Shown piece after piece: positions 10,024-17,500 of a DNA stretch of 64,000 bases (position 1 is the first letter of the stretch; every line of letters starts with the position of its first letter). Made by a program: the position numbers and the translations under genes. Below the pieces are notes generated by a model, which had not been told where the DNA came from, searched no databases, and saw only the letters and a list, made by a program, of their open reading frames with translations. The DNA is from Cohnella fermenti (GTDB lineage Bacteria; Bacillota; Bacilli; Paenibacillales; Paenibacillaceae), in the NCBI RefSeq assembly GCF_004801405.1, contig NZ_SSOB01000023.1, forward strand, positions 62,001 through 126,000. Direction: 5' to 3'.

Positions 10024-10090
10024 GTGAGAGCTTCTGGACATCGTGAACGAATATGCGGAGAAGCACGGCTGGCGCAATGATCCTGCTGAC

Positions 10091-10120
10091 AGGGTATCGT
10101 ATGGGTTCATACGATACCCT
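10091..10120. terminator. Perfect 13-bp hairpin between convergent units
   Basis: AGGGTATCGTATG and its exact complement are separated by a 4-base loop (GGTT). The hairpin lies between the plus-strand GH4 remnant and the minus-strand isomerase operon, 27 bases past the latter's stop codon, so it can serve as a terminator for both directions. Flanking T-tracts are short (GTTGT on plus). Confidence 0.65.
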
Positions 10121-10146
10121 GTTGTCATGCATATTCTTGGGCTGCG

Positions 10147-10953
10147 TCACACCTGAATGGAGAAGCGTTCCTTCATTAATATAAGAACTTCGTCCCGCGG
10201 TCGATCCCAGATGTCGCGATTGAAGATCTCCACTTCGATCGGGCCCTTGTATCCGGCCGCTTCCACCGCTTCCCGAATCCGCCGGATCTCGATGACCCCG
10301 TCTCCCATCATCCCTCTACCCATCAAGAGATCCGGTGTGGGCACAATCCAGTCGGAGACATGGAAGCCGACAATCCGCCCCTCTGCCCGGGCAATTTGCT
10401 TGTACAGCCCGGGGTCCCACCAGACATGGAACACATCGACAACGACACCCACATCCTGCGAGCTATGCCGCTCGGCAAGCGTAATCGCCTGATCCAGCGT
10501 AACGATAACGGAGCGCTCGGCGGCATACATCGGATGCAGCGGTTCAATGCCCAGCTTGACGCCGTGGTCCAGAGCGAACGGAACGAGCCGTTCGATGCCT
10601 TCGGCCACCCACTTGCGGGCGCTGTCGATATCGCGATCCGGAGCCGGCCCGCAGACGAGAACAAGCGCTTCCGCCCCAAGCTCGGCAGCCTCTTCAACCG
10701 CACGCCGGTTATCGTCCAGATTGGCCTGCCGTCCATTCGCCGTTGCAGCCGGGAACATCCCGCCCCGGCATACGCTGGACACGCGGATGCCCGCATCGCG
10801 CACAAGTCGTTTGCTCTCCGCCAGGCCGGTCTCGGCAATCTTATGGCGCCATAATGCGATCCACGGAATGTCGGCCCTGCTGCAGCCTTCCACTGCCTCT
10901 TCCAGGCTCGACCGATCGATGGTAATCTGGTTTAAGCTAATCCGGTTCAACAT
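10147..10953 (-). CDS. Sugar isomerase/epimerase-like TIM barrel (xylose isomerase-like)
   Basis: A 268-aa AP_endonuc_2/xylose-isomerase-like TIM barrel. The four expected metal ligands are visible: Glu in GIEPLHP, Asp in VVDVFHVWWDP, His in GFHVSDWI and Glu in IEVEIFN. Members are isomerases, epimerases, dehydratases or, in glycoside catabolism, 3-keto-glycoside lyases. The gene is the last of a tight operon after DUF993 and two Gfo/Idh genes; its start overlaps the DUF993 stop (TGATG, 10951-10955). The pairing with Gfo/Idh enzymes suggests a substrate that is first oxidised, but the exact reaction is open. No signal peptide; cytoplasmic. Confidence 0.88.
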   Translation of the reverse strand: MLNRISLNQITIDRSSLEEAVEGCSRADIPWIALWRHKIAETGLAESKRLVRDAGIRVSSVCRGGMFPAATANGRQANLDDNRRAVEEAAELGAEALVLVCGPAPDRDIDSARKWVAEGIERLVPFALDHGVKLGIEPLHPMYAAERSVIVTLDQAITLAERHSSQDVGVVVDVFHVWWDPGLYKQIARAEGRIVGFHVSDWIVPTPDLLMGRGMMGDGVIEIRRIREAVEAAGYKGPIEVEIFNRDIWDRPRDEVLILMKERFSIQV

Positions 10954-12128
10954 CAGATTCCCCCTCCAATTCCGGCCAAGTCAAGTTGCGCCTTCATCCG
11001 TCTGGCAGCCCGCTCCGGGTCCTGCAGCAGCCCCGCTTGGTCGGCGAGAACGAAGAGCTCCGACAGATGGATGATCGATCGCGCGCTCTCCGCACCGGCA
11101 ATCATTCGGAAGTGCTTCTGGTGACCGTTCAAGTACGCCATGAATACGATCCCTGTCTTGTAGGAATAGGTTGGCTTCTGGAAATTGTGACGTGATAGTG
11201 GAACCGTCTGCTCCATAATCTCCGAGTAGCTTGCCGCGTCTCCGGCATCCAGTGCAGCAATGGCGGCTGCGGCCGCGGGTGCGATGGCATCGAAGATTCC
11301 GAGCAGGGCATGACTGAATCCGAGCTCATCCCCTTTAATCAACTCCGGGTAGTTAAAGTCATCGCCGGTATACATCCGCACCGAAGCCGGAAGACGCCGA
11401 CGCATCGCCACCTCCTTGGCTGCATCCAGCAAGGAGATCTTGATCCCGTCAATCTTGTCGGCGTGAGTGCGAATAATGCGAAGGCACACGTCCATCGCCG
11501 CTTCCGTGTCCTCGAATCCCCAGTAGCCTCGCAGCGACGGGTCGAACATATCGCCCAGCCAATGGAGGATAACCGGCTTGGACACCTGCCGCAAAATATC
11601 GCCGTACACCCGTTCATAATCGTCCGGCCCTGCCGCGCAGGCGGCCAACGCGCGGCTGGCCATCAGAATGATCTGTCCGCCGTGTTCTTCTACATGCCCG
11701 CATTGCTCTTCGTATGCGGACTCGACTTGTTCCAGCGTCACACGGGATGCCGCCTTCAGGTGATCCGTCCCGGCGCCGCAAGCAATGCGGCCGTTCACGG
11801 ATTTCGCCTCGGCAAGCGACCTGCGGATCAGCTCCTTGGCCGAAGGCCAATCCAGTCCCATCCCGCGTTGGGCCGTGTCCATCGCTTCCGCAACGCCCAG
11901 TCCGAGCGACCACAGATGATGGCGGTAAGCCAATGTAGTCTCCCAGTCAATCCGGGCGTCGCTTAAGGGGTCCGTATCGGCCAACGGGTCGCTAACGACA
12001 TGCGCCGCGGAGAAGGCGATCCGGCTCCGGAGAGCCCCTCCGCTTGGTAATTGGAACGGAGTGGCATTCGCCGGTGTATAGGAATATAGCGTTCCTCCGG
12101 CCTTGGGCAGTTGCAAGGGTTGAAGCAT
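10953..12128 (-). CDS. DUF993-family protein, aldolase-like TIM barrel
   Basis: A 391-aa protein recognisable as DUF993 by YSYTPANATPFQLPSGG near the start, GMGLDWP, GAGTDHL, KPVILHWLGDMFDP, DGIKISLLDA and MYTGDDFNYPELI. The family has a fold related to dihydrodipicolinate synthase, that is, a class I aldolase-type barrel; the KIS lysine is the natural Schiff-base candidate, which is inference. The function is not established. The ATG at 12128 has an ideal AAGGAGG site; the longer frame to 12305 is read-through of the upstream gene. It sits between Gfo/Idh and the isomerase-like barrel, so a role as aldolase or lyase on an oxidised sugar is plausible. Confidence 0.83.
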   Translation of the reverse strand: MLQPLQLPKAGGTLYSYTPANATPFQLPSGGALRSRIAFSAAHVVSDPLADTDPLSDARIDWETTLAYRHHLWSLGLGVAEAMDTAQRGMGLDWPSAKELIRRSLAEAKSVNGRIACGAGTDHLKAASRVTLEQVESAYEEQCGHVEEHGGQIILMASRALAACAAGPDDYERVYGDILRQVSKPVILHWLGDMFDPSLRGYWGFEDTEAAMDVCLRIIRTHADKIDGIKISLLDAAKEVAMRRRLPASVRMYTGDDFNYPELIKGDELGFSHALLGIFDAIAPAAAAAIAALDAGDAASYSEIMEQTVPLSRHNFQKPTYSYKTGIVFMAYLNGHQKHFRMIAGAESARSIIHLSELFVLADQAGLLQDPERAARRMKAQLDLAGIGGGI

Positions 12129-12157
12129 CGCGATTGCCTCCTTGGACAAATATCCGA

Positions 12158-13309
12158 TTAAAGGGTCAAGTCGGGCACATCGATCCAGCGTCTCTCGCGC
12201 CACGATTGCAGCCCAAGATCGGATAGCTGAGTTCCTTTGGCGCCTTCCAGCAGCCCCCAAGGGAACGGGGTGTCGATCACGATATGCTTTAAGAACAGCT
12301 CCCACTGCACCTTGAAGCCGTTATCGAAGAGTTGGTTGTCCGGCACGTTCTGCCACTGCTCTTGAAAGTGATACGGATTCGGGATATCCGGATTCCAGAC
12401 AGCCTTGCACGTATTGGCGCGATGCTGAGTCTTGCAGTCGCGAAGACCGGCCACCGCGCTGCCCTCCGTCCCATCGACTTGGATCGTCAGCAGATCCTCG
12501 CGATTCACTCTCACGCACCAAGACGAGTTCGCCTGCACAACGATTCCGCCTTCCAATTCGAACGTGGCGTAAGCGGCATCGTCGGCCGTGGCGGCATAGG
12601 CGAAGCCTTGTTCATCGACGCGCCGCGGAATATGCGTCATGCCCAAACAGCTTACCGCGCGTATCGCTCCGAACAGATTGTCCAGCACGTACCGCCAGTG
12701 CGCGAACATATCGACGATAATGCCGCCGCCGTCTTCCTTGCGATAGTTCCACGAAGGCCGCTGTCCGGGCTGCCAATCCCCTTCGAATACCCAATAGCCA
12801 AACTCCATTCGCACGGACAATATTTTGCCGAAGTATCCCGCGTCTACCAGTCTCTTAAGCTTTAATAGTCCGGGAAGAAACAGCTTGTCCTGCACGACGC
12901 CGTTCTTCACGCCGGCCGCCGCTGCCAATCGGGCAAGCTCAAGCGACTCCTGCAGGGTGGCTCCCGTCGGCTTCTCGCAATAGATATGCTTGCCTCTGGC
13001 AATGGCTCGCTTGACGCTGTCCGCGCGATAGTTCGTCATCTGCGAGTCGAAGTAAATCCGGTTGCTCGGATCGTCCAGGCATTCGTCCAGATTCGTGCTC
13101 CAACGCGATAGCTGGTGCGCTTCGGCCAAGGCCCTCAGCTTATGCTCCTGACGGCCGACCAAGATCGGTTCGGGCATGATCGTATCCCCGTCTGCAAGCT
13201 TCACGCCCCCCTGCTTGCGAATCGCGACAATCGATCGAATAAGATGCTGGTTCGTGCCCATTCGGCCCGTGACGCCGTTCATAATAATGCCAACCTTATG
13301 CTCTGCCAT
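12158..13309 (-). CDS. Gfo/Idh/MocA-family oxidoreductase (second of pair)
   Basis: A 383-aa dehydrogenase. It opens with VGIIMNGVTGRMGTNQHLI, an atypical nucleotide-binding turn (GVTGRMG), followed by HIYCEKPTGA carrying the EKP motif and the catalytic-domain run DGGGIIVDMFAHWRYVLDNL, where Asp/His usually lie in the active site. The ATG at 13309 is preceded by AAGGAGAG. It is 29 bases from DUF993 and 39 from the preceding Gfo/Idh gene, so all belong to one transcript. GVTGRMG resembles the dinucleotide loop of reductases such as dihydrodipicolinate reductase, which is notable next to a DHDPS-fold protein, but the rest is clearly Gfo/Idh. Substrate unknown. Confidence 0.88.
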   Translation of the reverse strand: MAEHKVGIIMNGVTGRMGTNQHLIRSIVAIRKQGGVKLADGDTIMPEPILVGRQEHKLRALAEAHQLSRWSTNLDECLDDPSNRIYFDSQMTNYRADSVKRAIARGKHIYCEKPTGATLQESLELARLAAAAGVKNGVVQDKLFLPGLLKLKRLVDAGYFGKILSVRMEFGYWVFEGDWQPGQRPSWNYRKEDGGGIIVDMFAHWRYVLDNLFGAIRAVSCLGMTHIPRRVDEQGFAYAATADDAAYATFELEGGIVVQANSSWCVRVNREDLLTIQVDGTEGSAVAGLRDCKTQHRANTCKAVWNPDIPNPYHFQEQWQNVPDNQLFDNGFKVQWELFLKHIVIDTPFPWGLLEGAKGTQLSDLGLQSWRERRWIDVPDLTL

Positions 13310-13348
13310 CCCAATCTCTCCTTCTCGATCAAACTCCGACTCTTCCAC

Positions 13349-14557
13349 TTAATCGTTCGTGACTTCGACTTCCCTGCCTGCTCGCGCCCATGGGATACCG
13401 GACTCTGCCGGCAACTCTCCCTTGTCGTAGCATCGCTTCAACTGTTCGACAAGATCCTCCACATAGTTGCCCGTCTCTCCGCCCTCCATAACGGCGCCCC
13501 GCCTCACGATCGTCTCCGGGAACGGGACGATATCGGGCGATGATTGCTGCATCATGTTGATGCATATCGTTTGGGACAGCGCGGCTTCCAGGCCGCACGC
13601 GACAGGGCCCCCTCCATGAGCCGCTGCAAGGGCTGCTTGCAGCTTGGCGCTGTCGCCGTTGCGATTCGGATTGCCGTAAGCCATGGTCTCGCCGCTGTGG
13701 AACCGCGCAACGATCGCCCCGCTTCGGGCATTGTCGTCGTAGATGACATCGGCTTGCTCGAATTCATAGCGGAACAACGCTCCCAGCGTGTCGCGAACCG
13801 CATGCGAACCGTAGTACAACAATTCCACGCCATCCTCCGTATAAGCTCTCATCGCCGCCGTGTCATAGTTCTCGATGCGGTTCGCCCGGTACAGCTCCGC
13901 CTTGACGCGGACAGGGAGGGCGCTCGCGCCCTCGCCCCTGCCCAACACGAAGAACATATTGTGAATGTAGTGCGCTGCGGCATTGTTAGCCACACTGTCA
14001 AGAATCATATTCCCCCGGTCGTCTCGCAGCTTCCCGGCCCACCCCCTGGAATAATACCGCTCCGACCTGGGCCAGAGCACCAGCGTTCGGAACCGCTTCG
14101 GCTTGCCGAACAATCCGCTTGCGATATCCCGCTTCAACGCTTGCATGGCGCTGCTGTAGCTCCATTGATAACCGACCGCTACGAATTTGTGCGCCCTGTC
14201 CCGAGCTTCGATCATCCGGCGGGCATCCTCCATCCGGGCGCACAGCGGCTTCTCCAGCAGAACGTGGCTTCCATGCGACAACGCCAGGCACGTCTGCGGG
14301 CCATGATATTGGATTGGAGACGAGATGATCGCCAGATCGGCGTCTGCCGATTCGTAGAACCGATCAAGCGAATCATAGACCGGGATGCTGCGAGCGGCCA
14401 GTTCCACCAGGAACGGACTGTTCGCCGGATAAGGGTCAACCGCGCCTACCCATTCGTACGGATATTCCCCTTCGCCCTTCAACAACTCCCTCACGTAGTG
14501 CGCTCCGTAACCGCCAATCCCCGCCAACACAATTTTAACCGGCCTCAACAGGTTCAT
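13349..14557 (-). CDS. Gfo/Idh/MocA-family oxidoreductase (first of pair)
   Basis: A 402-aa NAD(P)-dependent dehydrogenase. The Rossmann motif VLAGIGGYGAHYVREL is at residues 10-25, and HVLLEKPLCA supplies EKP near residue 100. The long C-terminal domain contains DSVANNAAAHYIHNM, where the substrate-binding His usually lies. It begins 25 bases after the 1765-aa secreted protein, with ribosome site AGCGGAG before ATG 14557, and leads the four-gene Gfo-Gfo-DUF993-TIM module. Two Gfo/Idh enzymes in tandem suggest either two oxidation steps or an oxidation/reduction cycle with internal cofactor recycling; this is inference. Confidence 0.88.
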   Translation of the reverse strand: MNLLRPVKIVLAGIGGYGAHYVRELLKGEGEYPYEWVGAVDPYPANSPFLVELAARSIPVYDSLDRFYESADADLAIISSPIQYHGPQTCLALSHGSHVLLEKPLCARMEDARRMIEARDRAHKFVAVGYQWSYSSAMQALKRDIASGLFGKPKRFRTLVLWPRSERYYSRGWAGKLRDDRGNMILDSVANNAAAHYIHNMFFVLGRGEGASALPVRVKAELYRANRIENYDTAAMRAYTEDGVELLYYGSHAVRDTLGALFRYEFEQADVIYDDNARSGAIVARFHSGETMAYGNPNRNGDSAKLQAALAAAHGGGPVACGLEAALSQTICINMMQQSSPDIVPFPETIVRRGAVMEGGETGNYVEDLVEQLKRCYDKGELPAESGIPWARAGREVEVTND

Positions 14558-14582
14558 CTCCGCTCTCTAGCTCGCATGCCAT

Positions 14583-17500
14583 TTAAGGATTTATTTTGTA
14601 AATAACCATTCCGCCTGCCGATAAGCTGTAATTCAGCGAATAAGCTCCTCCGCTAACGGTAATGGACGATGAGCTGGCCGCAGTTCCCGTATTATCGGCA
14701 TATTGGCTCAAGGAATAAGCTCCGTCCGTCAAGCCGGCGGACATACTGCCGCTCACCGACGCGGCCGAGTGGTTGGCGATCACAACATAGACTTCATTGG
14801 AGCCGTCGTCTGCATGGATAATGACCGCGTGCACCTTGTCTTGGGGAGTGACGAACGTAATATTGTTATCCGCCGAATCGTGCCACTCCTTGGCCGTCGA
14901 ATAGTCTTCCAGTGGGAAAAAGACGGCATTGTAGCTCATCGTATCGTCTGCGTTCATCGCGCTGTAAGGCCCCCAGGTTACTTGGCCGCTCACGGCTTTC
15001 TTCTGAATGGCCAGTTGGGTGGTGCTGCGGAATCCGCCGCTGTTGGACCGGGTTCCCGGCTCCGTGCTATCCAGCAGACCGGTGTTAAATTCCCAGTTGG
15101 CCGTCGTTTCTTTGCTTACCCAGAAGCCCAGGCGGTTGTAATTGCCATACAAGTCGTCTGTCAGCACCTCCGTATTGAACACAGCGTTCTTGATAGGACC
15201 GAAGATCAGACGGGATCTGGCGAAGTTGTCGCTGCCGGCGTTCAGCTCGGTATTCGTATCCTTCACGCTCATCGAGTTCATTCCGATAAGACGATTGTTG
15301 AAGACGATCCAGGTCTGCCGCACATTCCAGTCCCACTTGGCGGTCGTATCCGACTTCACCAACCAGTCATAGGCGGGAATAGGAATGTAGCTCACCTGCT
15401 GGGCACCGATCTTGTTATTGACATAAACCTGTTGAACCGATAGATCGGGTTGCACGAAGGCATCGCCCGTAAGGGTGTCTTGGTTCGGGAATAGATAGGC
15501 GTAATCGGACGGACGTTCGCCTGTCAAATTCCCTTCCTTGGACTCGAAGTTCACCTGGCTAAGGGCGCTGTTTGCCAGAGCGTAAGGGTTGCCGTTGTCA
15601 TTGATCATCGTCGAGACAAGCGTCGGCTGATTTTTGCCGGCCGTGATCACCGCGCTGAAGTCCCCCCATCTGGCTCGCAAGCCGCTAATATCCGCATCCT
15701 TGACAACGCCTTGGTCCGTTAGTTTGACCGGCGTTACGGACGGTGTCGTCATATTGCGGCCGGCCGCAATGAAGTAAACCTGCTGCATATTCGACATTCC
15801 CTGCGGATAGATTCTCGTTAATCGTTCCTTGATCGTATTGGCCACCATCTTATTGCGGCCGTCGTTGGTAAAGTACGCAACCGTATCCGCACCTTGAGGC
15901 GTGTTCCAATTCTGCCAGTACGCCTTCAACTCCGGCGAGCTGCCAGATTCCGATACGCCGCCGGTCTCCATAACAAGCGGATAATAATCCGTCAATTCCG
16001 CGATCAAGGAAGGAATCTGCGAATCCCCGGTCAATTCGTAATATCTTCCCCACAGAGAAATCAAGTTCTGATACCACGGCGAAGGGTTCGTTCCTACAAA
16101 ATAGGACAGTCCCCCGCTGCCGTTCGCAGTCAATTCATTCAAGCTTAACGGAACGACTGCCGCCGCCGCATTCAGGAATACCGCTTTATTCGGATTGCCG
16201 CTGTCCAATATCGAACCGACAGCGCCAAGAGCCAGCGCGAATGCCTGATCTTGGTTCGGATAATTGCCGAATGTCGAATTGGCATCCGGAAGGTTCTGGT
16301 ACGTATCAATCTGGTACTGGGCGGCGCGTTCCATAAAGCCGACCCACTTATCCTGCTGCACCGCAGTGAGATACGGCTCCAACATCGGATACGTCTCGGC
16401 CAGCGAATCAAGCACAAACCGATCCATATTCGGGTCAAGATCCCGCTCCCGCGCCCATGATCCGGTCGTGCCAACTTCATTGTCGACGACAGCATCGAAT
16501 GCCGCAATGGCTCTGCTCAGCGCAATCGAATCGCCGTAATAATCGTTCCCCGGCGTTGTGTACAAGTACGCCAATGCGAACGAATACCCTGACGTATTCA
16601 GCGGCCACAGCGGATTGGTCAAGGAATCGTACGTGAATCTGCCGGTCGAAGGATCGAATAAATCAAAGGTAAGCTTGATCGACTTCTCCGTGAAATCCTC
16701 GTAGAAGCCGCTCCAATCCTTATCGTTCTCCAATCCGCGATAGCCTGACGTGTCTGCCGCGTTTACGATAATCGATTTGTTGGAGGTGTAGGTCGTTCCG
16801 CCGATGTCCAGGGCTAATCCGGCGGTATAGGCTCCATCGGCCACCTGAACGCCGGAGTCGTTCTTGCCGTCCCAAGCGATATCGCGTTTGCCCGGCGTCT
16901 GCGCATCTGCGCTATAGATCGTCTTAACGACTTGGTCTGCGGAATCGCGAATCTCCAACGTGACAACAGCCTCATCCTGAAGAATGTAATCAAGCGTTGT
17001 TCCATCATTGGCTCCGTCTCCATTCGGCGTGAACGTATCCGGGAAGGCCTGCAGCCTCTGGACATCGAATTGATGAAGATTGCCGTAGGATGTCGTGATA
17101 TTCGATGCGTCCGTCGTTGTGCCTCTCGCATACCAAGTTCCATCCTGCACATTCACAGGCAACGTATAGCTTGTCGTCAGCAGCCCGCTTACCGTCGTTG
17201 ACCCGGAGGAGAAGGTCGGGTCCTGAGAATATTCAATCGTCGTGAATGCCATATTATTGGAATTTCTCCACGACAGTGTCGGCCGCCCTTCTTGAACGAC
17301 GATCCCCAGGTCCAGGAATTTGGTCGATTCTGCGGCGATCTGACTTCCGGGAAGCAAGTCGGCCTGATCCCACCACACCGTGCCGGCCGCATTCCATAAT
17401 TGAAGCTCGATCTTCAGTTTCTTGGCGCCTGCTGGCGGAATAAAGCTTTTCGACAAGGTGGCCCACATGGCCGAACCTCTCGCTCCAATCGCATACAGCG

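Noticed and set aside
13544-14605. A 353-codon plus-strand frame opposite a Gfo/Idh gene
   Set aside because: Antisense shadow without start signals; the minus-strand gene is secure.
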